Assembly (NCBI GenBank): GCA_023052935.1
Contig: CM041292.1
Span: 147,374,439-147,438,438, forward strand
Reading direction: 5' to 3'
DNA: 64,000 nt
Source: Piezodorus guildinii
Taxonomy: Eukaryota; Arthropoda; Insecta; Hemiptera; Pentatomidae
The notes below the pieces were generated by a model, which saw only the letters and a list, made by a program, of their open reading frames with translations, searched no databases and was not told where the DNA came from. Shown here piece after piece: positions 55,852-64,000 of the stretch. The stretch's first letter is position 1. Each line of letters opens with the position of its first letter. The translations under genes and the position numbers were made by a program.

Positions 55852-58472
55852 TCAATCAATTAAAAGTTCTGAATTTCAACACCGATGGACTTGAAAATAA
55901 AATAGGAGAAGTTGAAACCCTCATTGCACTAACTCAACCAGCGGTAGTCATCATCACCGATACAAGGCTGAAACACCACAACCTTTCCATCAATGGTTTT
56001 TCGTTGGTTCAAGATAATTCAGAAGATTCATATGGAGGTGTTCTCATGGCTATACGTGATGGCATTGCGTGGAAGAGGTTGTCCTCACCAATAAATATAA
56101 CATGCAAGAGAATTCACCTAGTGTCTGTTCAGGTGCAGCTTCAGCAGCCTACACGAATAACCGCACTGTACCGTCGCCCAAATAGTTCCTTAAAAGAGTT
56201 CAAAAGTCTATTGTTAGAATGTTCCAAACAAACGAACCATTGGGTAATCGGAGACCTAAACGCCCGACATAAATTGTGGAATAATACAAGGAATAATAAA
56301 GCAGGTGAATTCATTTCCAAATCACGCTTCTCCGTGATCTATCCTAATAGTCACACATTCATCCATAGAGCCAATTCGACAATTACATCAACCATTGACC
56401 TTTTCCTAACAAGACAACCGCATAGGGTCGCTGAATGTACTACGCTTGATTTTGTGACATCTGATCACAGGCCAGTTCTGTACCACATTACAGGAAAACA
56501 ATGCGATCAAATACATAGTCCTACAAAATACAATTATAAAAATGCTGACTGGGACTTATACCGCAGCCAGATATGTCACCAATTACAAGCAATCCCAACT
56601 CTACAATCAAAGGAAGATATTGATGCCCAAATATTTACTTTTTCCCAAGTAATTTTAAGTTCAGCGAACGTCGCCATTCCAAAATTCTGTCCTCTACCAC
56701 CTTCAATCCGTGTACCACCAGAACATATTCTACGGTTGATATCGTTGCGAAACAACTGGAAAAATAGATGGTACCGTACCAGAGACAGAAATACAAAGAA
56801 AGTATTGAATGCTCTTACTGTACAGATTCGTAACCTTATTAGCACGTGGAAGACGACTATGTGGGAAGAAAAACTAAGAGCGGCGCATGGAGATCACCGA
56901 AAATTATGGACGATGACAAAGAGAGCGACTAGAAATTCAACTTCTATCAGAATTCACGAAGATAATAAATTATTGAGCTCAGGAGAACAGGCTAGAAAAC
57001 TAGCTGAATACTTCGATACTGAAATAAGAAATAAGACAGGGGTTGCTAACTTACTCCCCCAGAAAGAAAAAGAAAGCAATTTCATGTTCGTGTCCTACAA
57101 ACAATTAAAAGCGGTTCTTCGCCGGACTCACGGTAATAAGGCACCAGGATGTGACGGTATACAGAGTGTATTACTGAAACAACTTCCAAGAAAAGGATTA
57201 ATGCACCTAGTTAACTTGTATAATTCCTGCTTACGGCTAAGATATTTCCCTAATGCATGGAAGAGTGCAGTACTATTCCCTCTCCTGAAACCTGCAAAAT
57301 CTGGAAATGAGCCATTTCACTACCGTCCAGTTAGTTTATTACCACATATGGGAAAAGTTTTCGAGAAAACGATCCTTAATTACCTAAGGATGTTCTGCGA
57401 TCAAAATGAAATAATCCCACCGGAACAAGCAGGGTTTCAATCTCAATTGAGCACAGAACATTGTTTGGTTAAACTGCACAATGAGGTGACCAGGAACTTA
57501 AACTCCAACAAGGCAACTGCTATGATAGCCCTAGACTGTTCTAAAGCTTTCGACTCTGTGACTCACGAAATCCTCTGCCAAAAACTGATTGAACGAGAGT
57601 GTCCGGAACAACTGTATTCGGTCATTAAATCGTTTTTGAGCAATCGCTACTTAGCTGTAAAAGTTGCGGAAGAGCTCTCCGGTTCGGTACCACTTACATG
57701 TGGTGTTCCACAAGGAGCAGTGCTGTCTCCTATATTGTTCTCCATTTACACTTCTGACATCGTTGGAAGGAAGTACGAGAAAGCCACTGTATCAGCTTTT
57801 GCCGACGATATTGCAGTCACGAGCAGCAGCTCCAATGCCAGTACGGCTCTCAAACAGTCCCAAAGTGCCTGTCAAAAAATAGCTTTAGAGCTAAAGTGGC
57901 TAAACATAGAAATTAATCCTGACAAAACAAAGGCTATTGTTTATTCGTTCCAGAAAGGTAAGAAAAAACTTCCTTCAGGATTTAATCTCAATAATTGCCA
58001 AATTAAACTGTCTAAAAATATTGTATATCTTGGAATCACGTTCGACAGACACTTAAAATTTTCAGTCCACTTTTCTAAAAAAATTAAATCTGTAAGGCGA
58101 AAAATGTTTAGGCTTAACCATTTGATTTCATCTCCAAGTATATCTCTCCGACTAAAAGCGATGATATACAAAACAATTCTTCGTCCCTCACTGTTGTATG
58201 GCTCACAACTTTTTTCACACGTGGCGAAATCAACGGAAAAAAATGTCCAGGCATTTCAAAACGGCATTCTAAGAAGAATCGCAAAAGGTACGATATTCCA
58301 AAGAGTAAAAACAAAGAAATTACATGAAGAGATGAAAATGCCAACAATTAAAAACTTTATGAGTGAGAGGAATTTAAAGTTTTTCGAATCAACGAAATTT
58401 GTAAATAATCCTATATTTAATCAACTAAAACCCCCAGGAATACCTCAGCGATGGCAGAAACTCAACAAATAA
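55848..58472 (+). CDS. Jockey-type endonuclease/reverse transcriptase ORF2
   Basis: 874 codons, intact. It starts with an ATG that overlaps the ORF1 stop as ATGA (55,848-55,851), suggesting coupled re-initiation. The endonuclease occupies about residues 5-220: LNFNTDGL, VIITDTRL (position of the usual metal-binding E reads D), ALYRRPN, GDLNARHKLW, STIDLFLT and TSDHRPV. The RT spans about 400-720: GNKAPGCDGIQSVLLK, HYRPVSLLPHMGK, QAGFQSQLSTEHCL, IALDCSKAFDSVTH (catalytic D), CGVPQGAVLSPILFSIYTSDI and SAFADDIAVTSSS (catalytic DD), then IVYLGITFDRHLKFSVH. The C-terminus ends GIPQRWQKLNK. No RNase H, as usual for Jockey. Possibly functional except for the endonuclease substitution and the broken ORF1. 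Confidence 0.95.
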   Translation: MINQLKVLNFNTDGLENKIGEVETLIALTQPAVVIITDTRLKHHNLSINGFSLVQDNSEDSYGGVLMAIRDGIAWKRLSSPINITCKRIHLVSVQVQLQQPTRITALYRRPNSSLKEFKSLLLECSKQTNHWVIGDLNARHKLWNNTRNNKAGEFISKSRFSVIYPNSHTFIHRANSTITSTIDLFLTRQPHRVAECTTLDFVTSDHRPVLYHITGKQCDQIHSPTKYNYKNADWDLYRSQICHQLQAIPTLQSKEDIDAQIFTFSQVILSSANVAIPKFCPLPPSIRVPPEHILRLISLRNNWKNRWYRTRDRNTKKVLNALTVQIRNLISTWKTTMWEEKLRAAHGDHRKLWTMTKRATRNSTSIRIHEDNKLLSSGEQARKLAEYFDTEIRNKTGVANLLPQKEKESNFMFVSYKQLKAVLRRTHGNKAPGCDGIQSVLLKQLPRKGLMHLVNLYNSCLRLRYFPNAWKSAVLFPLLKPAKSGNEPFHYRPVSLLPHMGKVFEKTILNYLRMFCDQNEIIPPEQAGFQSQLSTEHCLVKLHNEVTRNLNSNKATAMIALDCSKAFDSVTHEILCQKLIERECPEQLYSVIKSFLSNRYLAVKVAEELSGSVPLTCGVPQGAVLSPILFSIYTSDIVGRKYEKATVSAFADDIAVTSSSSNASTALKQSQSACQKIALELKWLNIEINPDKTKAIVYSFQKGKKKLPSGFNLNNCQIKLSKNIVYLGITFDRHLKFSVHFSKKIKSVRRKMFRLNHLISSPSISLRLKAMIYKTILRPSLLYGSQLFSHVAKSTEKNVQAFQNGILRRIAKGTIFQRVKTKKLHEEMKMPTIKNFMSERNLKFFESTKFVNNPIFNQLKPPGIPQRWQKLNK

Positions 58473-58718
58473 ATAAATTAGTTGAAGTTTTAGTTGTAAG
58501 GCCGAAACAAACTAGAAGGTGAGCCCCATCACCTGAATTATTATTCATAATGTTATTACTATCCAGAAGTTACGATAAAGAGTTGCAACTCCTTAAAATG
58601 CACAATTGCAGAAAAAGGAGAACTTACCAGCATTGCAGGAGCTTAGAAGAAAAAAAAAAAATAAGGGGCTAAGAAAAAAAAAAAATAAAATTAAAAAAAA
58701 AAAAATAAAATAAAAAAG

Positions 58719-59255
58719 TATTGAATCTATTCCTCCGCCTGAAAATATTAATCTATAAATCATTAATTAGACCGACCCTCCTATACGGAGCACCGATGCT
58801 AACTAATATAACCATAGCAAAAAAGCTCCAGTTTCAAAATGGAGTACTGAGACGAATAGTGAGGTATACTTCTCTACAAAGGACGTAGACAGACCAAATA
58901 CACGACACCTTCGAACCGTGACAGAGTTCATCTCCCGGAGACATATCAAATTCTTTGATAGTCTTCGGTACTGCACAAACCGACTGTTTAACATACTGAC
59001 TCCGACAGGACGGCTACAGCGCTGGCAAGACTATGTACAGACTCTTTGACTAGACTCAAAAACCATAACTTGACTAACTTACTCAGAAACACTAGTGAAC
59101 CCCATCACTAGACGTGACTCCCATTCGCTCCCATATACCGAACATTTTCGTATCCTCTGACCCCTCTTAAAAAAAAAAGAGATCCCATATTCGTTCATCT
59201 ATTTCCGAATTCCAACCCCAACTCCCATTGGGCTTAGAAAAAAAAAAAAAAAATC
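58719..59255 (+). mobile_element. J2-related LINE 3' end, 5'-truncated
   Basis: Directly after the J2 A-rich tail, broken frames give LKILIYKSLIRPTLLYGAP, LQFQNGVLRRIVRYTSLQR and a final RLQRWQDYVQ. These align with J2 KAMIYKTILRPSLLYGSQ, FQNGILRRIAKGTIFQR and PQRWQKLNK. GTGAACCCCATCAC parallels the J2 3' UTR GTGAGCCCCATCACC. The end is an A run at 59,239-59,254. A diverged relative inserted in the same orientation next to J2. Confidence 0.75.
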
Positions 59256-59264
59256 GGGAATGTT

Positions 59265-59675
59265 TTTATAAAAGATGCAAAGCGCTCGGGTTGTTCTTGA
59301 ATTCATGATTATGACCAAATTCAATCAAAATGATGAAAGATGGCAATATGTATAAATCAAAATGGGTCATATATAACTTATTTCTGAAGTTTTTATAGAA
59401 ATCGCCAGTAAAAAACGCTATGAACTTATTTTATATTCCAATTATAAAGTGTTGTAGGCCCTTTATTCGATTATACATAAATGTATATATATCAGGCAAC
59501 ACCGACACTGCAAACTTTGTTGACCGTCTGTGCAGCAGATTTTTCGTTTCGGAAATAAAAAATCATTAAATGAGAAATTTTTTTCTCTTTTATTTCGAAC
59601 ACACAAAATACCACATAAACATAAGAAATATAGGTTGAAAATGATGCATAAAAGCTTCTTTAAAAAAAAAAAAAA
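59265..59675. repeat. Family A, copy 5, head segment inverted
   Basis: 59,265-59,470 is the head of family A on the minus strand (read backward: TTCATAGCGTTTTTTACTGG, AATAAGTTATATATGACCC, CCCGAGCGCTTTGCATC). 59,485-59,675 is the tail part on the plus strand (CACTGCAAACTTTGTTGACCG, GGAAATAAAAAATCATTAAATGA, GATGCATAAAAGCTTCTTT) ending in an A run at 59,662-59,676. The head is thus inverted relative to the tail. Confidence 0.7.
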
Positions 59676-59829
59676 AATATGATAATACTCTTCTACTTTG
59701 AAATAATAATAATGAAAGGTCTTTTTTGGTTTATATCTTGAGTAGTCAAGATATGAAAATTATTCTTATCATCTTTACGATTCTTTATTATTTAGTTCTT
59801 TACTTACTCCTAAACACATCTGTTTATCA

Positions 59830-60716
59830 TCTATACTAATATTATGAAGCTGAAGAGTTTGTTTGTTTGTTTGAGCGCGCTAATCTCAGAAGCTACTGGT
59901 TCGAATTGAAAAATTATTTTGCGTTGGATAGTCCATTTATCGAGGAAGGTTATAGGCTATATAACATCACGCTGTGACCAATGGGAGCGAAGAATCAGTT
60001 GAAAATATGGAAACACAAATGAAATTAACCTCGCATCCCAATGATTCCAAATAATTTACAGTTTAATTTTAAAATAATTCAATTTCCCGTTAAGTTTTTT
60101 TTTGTCGTAACAATTGAGAGGTTGATTTCCAAAAAGTACTAAAGGACATTTTTTACAAAATTGATTTTTTTTACATATTTGTATTCTTATCAATCAATTA
60201 TATCTAAATCTCCTATTTTATCTTATCTAATGAACACCCAAGCCCTTTATAAACGCAATTTAGAAATATAATTATTTTCTAAAGGAAATAATTACACATT
60301 TAATTTCGTTCCAAATTATACCAAAACATCTCATTTCATATCTTTAATATTATGTTATTAATATACTAAAAAAACAATTCTGGATTTTAATGAGAAAAGA
60401 ATCAAATTAGCTAATTTAAAAATATAATAATTAGTGATTTTCGCGCCTCCTGTAAAATTTCCTAGAATGGATATAGTACCTTTTGGAAATTAACGTCTCA
60501 ATTAATAAATCACAGGGGCCAACATTTAAACACGTAGGAATCGATCTACGTAAAAATCGAGTTGCGGAAGAAATCAGCATGTTCTTCTGCCACAAGAAAA
60601 TAAAACCAAAAATATCATTTACGCAGAAGTACTTTAAAATATATCCTTTTAAAAATTTCTTTCTAACGATCGTAATAACAGAAATGGACACCGACGAAGT
60701 CGCGGGCAACAGATGG
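59830..60716 (+). mobile_element. Helitron-like element, copy 1
   Basis: Starts A|TCTATACTAATATTATGAAGC with GAGTTTGTTTGTTTG, then GCGCGCTAATCTCAGAAGC, GGATAGTCCATTTATCGAGG and ATAACATCACGC. The 3' part has CACGTAGGAATCGAT, AAATCAGCATGTTCTTCTGCC, TTTACGCAGAAGTACTTTAAAAT and ends GAAGTCGCGGGCAACAG-ATGG. The start (TC after A) and the GCAACAGCTAG-type end fit non-autonomous Helitrons; CTAG is changed here. No Rep/helicase ORF. It contains about 370 bp more interior sequence than the other copies. Confidence 0.75.
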
Positions 60717-61231
60717 TCTATACTAACATTATAAAGCTGGAGAGTTTGTTTGTTAGAACGCGCTAATCTCAGAAACTACCGGCTCGAATTGAAAAATCAT
60801 TTTTGTGTTGGATAGTCCATTTATCAAGGAAGGCTTAAGTTACATAGCATCACGCTGCAAATCTGAAGCATTAGTGGAAAATGGGGATATTAACCTGGCA
60901 TCCCAATGATTCCATATGATTTACCTTTTAATTTTAAAATAATTCAATTTTCCGTAAATTTATCTTTTGCCGTAAAATTAATAAATCACAGGGGTAACAT
61001 TTAAGCACGTAGAAATCGATTTACGTCAAGACTGTTTTTCACACGGCCAACTATTTGTCGCATTGTCAAGATCGTGTTGCGGAGAAAATCAGTATGTTCT
61101 TCTGCCTGAAGAAAATAAAACTAAAAATACCATTTACGCAGAAGTACTTTAAAATATGTTTTTTTAAAAACTTCTTACTGGCGATCATAATAACAGAAAT
61201 TGACGCAGACGAAGTCGCGAGCTACAGCTCA
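60717..61231 (+). mobile_element. Helitron-like element, copy 2, abutting copy 1
   Basis: Starts TCTATACTAACATTATAAAGC immediately where copy 1 ends and carries the same blocks in the same order (AACGCGCTAATCTCAGAAAC, CATCACGCTGC, GCACGTAGAAATCGATTTACG, TTACGCAGAAGTACTTT). It ends GAAGTCGCGAGCTACAGCTCA. A head-to-tail pair with no spacer. Confidence 0.75.
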
Positions 61232-62558
61232 ATATAAGTTAATTGAAACACATAATAATATTTATAAACTTACCTTTCAAAACAATAAACCAATGTGGAA
61301 CACTTCGCAGCGTTTTTCTTTTGCAATAGTATGCTAATATGATATGTAAAAAAGTTAATGCCAACGGTATTGGATATATATATTTTTTTTTTCAACTCCA
61401 CTAATATTATTTTCGCCCTTGTATATTTTGTTAATTCAGTAGGTCATGTGGCAAAATGTATATTGAATTATTTATTCATTTTTTTCGTGACCCTTTTTAT
61501 CGTTGTATACTTCATTGTTTTTATTTATATTTTTTTATGTATATGTTCGATTTATTTATTCATTTATTTTATTAGTTTTCAGTTCACGTATCTGTGAAAT
61601 GCGAAGTTAGGGATTGAATTTTAAGAGTTTTTTGCATTTCAGAAAATAAAATTAACCTAATGAGTAATCATTAAGTCAAATTCACTAATTTCAACATTTA
61701 TATAAAACTAACGAACTCCATAAAAAAATTAAAAAATTTAATTTATGATTTTTGTATTAACGGGTGAAGGAAGAGTGGTAAAAACAAAATAAAAAAATCG
61801 GATGGTTAGCAGCTCGAACTGCTGATGATTTCCCATATCCCTTATGGAAGGAGAAAGAGTTTCATTGACCTCAAAACGTAATTTCTAAATTAAAGGTCGT
61901 TTAAAACTGTATGAATAGTATATAATTAATTTAATTACATGTATTCACGTATTATTTTGTATGGTAGTACAATAATAAGTTATATATCCTTGGCTAACCC
62001 AGTTTGTTTATATTGCATATCGTATATTTGGGTTGTGGTTCTTAATTATCTACTGCTGTGAATAATTAAACCTATCATTTATGTAATGAATAATCAGTTA
62101 AATTTTAAATCGAAATTTCAACTACAGGCAAGATAGACAATAACCAAGGTTATTCTAGAAATATAATTCTAACAATTCCAGCAATATTGCAATAAAGTTC
62201 CTTTGGAAGTATTTTAATAAAAATATTAGTTTCGTGTAAATCACTACTTTTGACATTTTAAATCTACATAATCTACTTTTTTAAACAATGTTAAAAGAGT
62301 TAACATAGAAACTCTCTGAAATAGTTTTAGTGTTATGTTATGCTTTTTCCCGTATTTTCTCAAATAAATTTAAAGATTTTTTTAAAATGTAAACAGGACC
62401 ACTGTTCTCTGCATTACATATTTTTCCCATGTCAAAATTACATTCCAAAGAGATTTGAATAAAAAGTTATATTTAGTTTCATTGATATTTTATTTTGATT
62501 AATTTTCATTTCAATTTCAATTATTAAATCGTTGTTTTTTTTTTTTTCATGACCCTCA
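61232..62558. other. AT-rich, no gene recognised
   Basis: An open stretch of 79 codons at 61,358-61,597 is hydrophobic low-complexity produced by T-rich DNA; I do not regard it as a gene. Nothing else recognised. Confidence 0.4.
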
Positions 62559-62564
62559 TTTTTA

Positions 62565-62850
62565 CTTTCACTTACCTAAATAAGAAATATATTAAGGGAA
62601 AGTATTGCGATCGTGAAAATACAGGTTTTAGGGTCCCCTGAGTCCAAATAACCAAGTCCTGAAAAAAGTGTGTGTGTGTGTTCGGCTAACTAGAAAAGCC
62701 ACTTTATACCATGCATTTTGCACCTTTTTACGATTTTCTCAAAAACGGCTCTAACGATTTAGATTAAACTCTACAAGTCGGTGTATAATTTGATAGGCTT
62801 TAATATGATGTAGGTTTTATTTAGATTGATTTTATTTCGTGTAATCCTTA
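62565..62850 (-). mobile_element. Family B, 3' part only
   Basis: Minus-strand copy: CTTTCACTTACCTA preceded by TTTTTA (62,559-62,564), GTATTGCGATCGTGAAAAT, AGGGTCCCCTGAGTCCAAATAACC, a TG run, ACCATGCATTTTGCACC and GGCTTTAATATGATGTAGG. The 5' half of the element is missing. Confidence 0.8.
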
Positions 62851-62984
62851 GAAAATAGGATATATCATAGTTAACACTAGAATGATTTGGATATTCTCAA
62901 AAATAAATAAAGTTTACTTTTTTCCACACATATACTAGTATATTGTGATGTCTATTGATATAAATAAATAAGTCATGCATCGAT

Positions 62985-63410
62985 CTCTTGATGTATGCAT
63001 TTTTGACATTCTACAATTCAAATCATCTGTCTATCCTTGTTGTACACGCTCTAGGCATTCAGATTTATACAGTACGGACCACTGAATTGCACATTTCGAC
63101 AGATCCTTTCTCATTCGATCCTCAATCCTATGGAATTCTATCCCTCCTTCCATCCGTCACTCCAACACTCTTTCTACCCTCAAATCCTGCATATTTAATC
63201 ACTTAATGAATATCCAGGCTCAATAGAATTGTAAATCAGCTTTTTTTTCTTCTCATTTAAAATGTTTTTAGTATATATCAGTAATTATTTACTTGTTTAT
63301 ATGTATTTAATTTACTCTAAGACTTCAAAGCACATTTTGTACATTCTATATATTTTATTCTAAAGGGACATGTCCTAGGATAATAGAGAGAGAATTTATT
63401 TGTTCTAATA
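62985..63410 (+). mobile_element. CR1/L2-like LINE 3' end
   Basis: TGTACACGCTCTAGGCATTCAGA, TTTCGACAGATCC, CCATCCGTCACTCCAACACTC and the 3' UTR end GGGACATGTCCTAGGATAATA match the family at 5,905 and 30,150. A 72-codon open stretch at 62,988-63,206 is a wrong-frame remnant. The tail is a short GAATTTATTTG. 5'-truncated. Confidence 0.82.
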
Positions 63411-63414
63411 ATAA

Positions 63415-63919
63415 TCTTTATTAATATTATAAAGCTGAAGAGTTTGTTTGTTTTTTTGAACGCGCTAATCTCAGAAACTACTGGTTCGAATTAAAAAAAT
63501 CTTTTTGTGTTGTATATTATACAACCGATAGGAGTATAGTATATTATGGAAGAATCAGTGAAAAATCTGTAAAAAACGGGGAAAATTAACCTCGCATCCC
63601 AATGATACCTAATGATCTATTTTTTAAATTTTAAAATTATTCAATTTTCCATGAAGTTATCTTTTGCCTTAACAATTAATATATCATTGGGACAAACATT
63701 TAAACACTTAGGAATCGATTTACTTCAAGACTTCTTTTCAACGGCACTAATTGTCAAGATCGTGTTGCATAGAAAATCAGCATGTTCTTCTGCCATATGA
63801 AAATAAAACTAAAAATATCATTTACGCAGAAGTACTTTAAAATAATATATTTTATAAACTTCTTAATAGCGATCATAATAACAGAAATTGACGCTGACGA
63901 AGTTGTGGGCAACAGCTAG
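63415..63919 (+). mobile_element. Helitron-like element, copy 3, intact ends
   Basis: Begins TCTTTATTAATATTATAAAGC after an A (63,414) and ends GGGCAACAGCTAG before a T (63,920). This satisfies the Helitron rule of A|TC...CTRR|T with no target duplication. The interior matches copies at 59,830 and 60,717 (ACGCGCTAATCTCAGAAAC, TTAACCTCGCATCCCAATGAT, TTTACGCAGAAGTACTTTAA). No ORF, non-autonomous. Confidence 0.8.
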
Positions 63920-64000
63920 TTAAATTTATAAAATACATATGTGATTAACAAAATTGGCGATTAGTGTTCCATGATCAATAAAGCATCTATTATTATTATT
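63920..64000. other. Window end; possible (ATT)n LINE tail
   Basis: The last bases TCAATAAAGCATCTATTATTATTATT resemble the (ATT)n tail of the RTE- or CR1/L2-type elements, but the body before it is not identifiable in 80 bases. Confidence 0.3.

Larger units (their letters stand above)
54556..58718 (+). mobile_element. Jockey-type LINE (J2), nearly complete
   Basis: Two overlapping ORFs (gag-like ORF1 with zinc knuckles, then AP endonuclease/RT ORF2), a short 3' UTR and an A-rich end from 58,648 to 58,718. The 5' boundary is not certain and no TSD was found. ORF1 has a frameshift, while ORF2 is intact. Family J2 is distinct from J1. Confidence 0.88.

Noticed and set aside
61358..61597. 79-codon hydrophobic open stretch
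   Set aside because: Composition follows from T-rich DNA; no motif and no context for a membrane protein gene.
1..64000. Host protein-coding gene
   Set aside because: Every long open frame is explained by LINE proteins or low-complexity DNA. I saw no conserved host domain and no convincing exon chain, though short exons could be missed by eye.

Overview
The window is AT-rich animal nuclear DNA, almost certainly from an arthropod and probably an insect. I found no host protein-coding gene, rRNA, tRNA, operon or CRISPR array. What can be read is a dense graveyard of transposable elements, much of it nested. The insect call rests on the mix of Jockey-, I-, RTE- and CR1/L2-type LINEs, tRNA-derived SINEs and short Helitron-like repeats, and on the base composition. 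The order within insects cannot be settled from this sequence.

Layout. 1-9 kb holds anonymous repeats (families A, C and D), a 45-bp tandem array, 5'-truncated Jockey and CR1/L2-like fragments on both strands, and long AT-rich stretches. 9-13 kb is mostly featureless, apart from a GC/CpG-rich island near 12.3 kb. 13-15.4 kb has two SINEs and a three-layer nest: Jockey 3' end inside family B, inside family A. 18.8-20.1 kb and 24.0-24.7 kb hold further family B copies. Hammerhead-ribozyme-like motifs lie at 22.7 and 25.0 kb. 27.1-28.1 kb has an RTE-like and a Jockey 3' end, each with a target-site duplication (TSD). 29.3-33.3 kb has a 265-bp minisatellite followed by a nearly full-length CR1/L2-like LINE with a broken ORF. 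36.3-38.4 kb is a complete family B element split by a Jockey insertion with a 13-bp TSD. 38.5-46.3 kb has RTE-like, Jockey and CR1/L2-like relics and a 50-bp-arm palindrome. 47.8-53.1 kb is an RTE-like LINE interrupted by a young I-clade LINE with an intact 952-codon reading frame. 54.6-58.7 kb is the most complete element, a Jockey-type LINE with a frameshifted gag-like ORF1 and an intact 874-aa endonuclease/reverse transcriptase ORF2. 59.8-61.2 and 63.4-63.9 kb are Helitron-like copies, two of them in tandem.

How the parts relate. The LINE ORFs supply the endonuclease and reverse transcriptase of target-primed reverse transcription. The SINEs and probably family A would depend on such proteins. 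Family B is the best candidate for something undescribed: it has defined ends, a 13-bp subterminal inverted repeat, a 3' palindrome and insertion at TAAAAA, and I cannot assign it to a known superfamily. All family names (A-E, J1, J2) are local to this report. Family assignments come from reading motifs by eye, with no database search.
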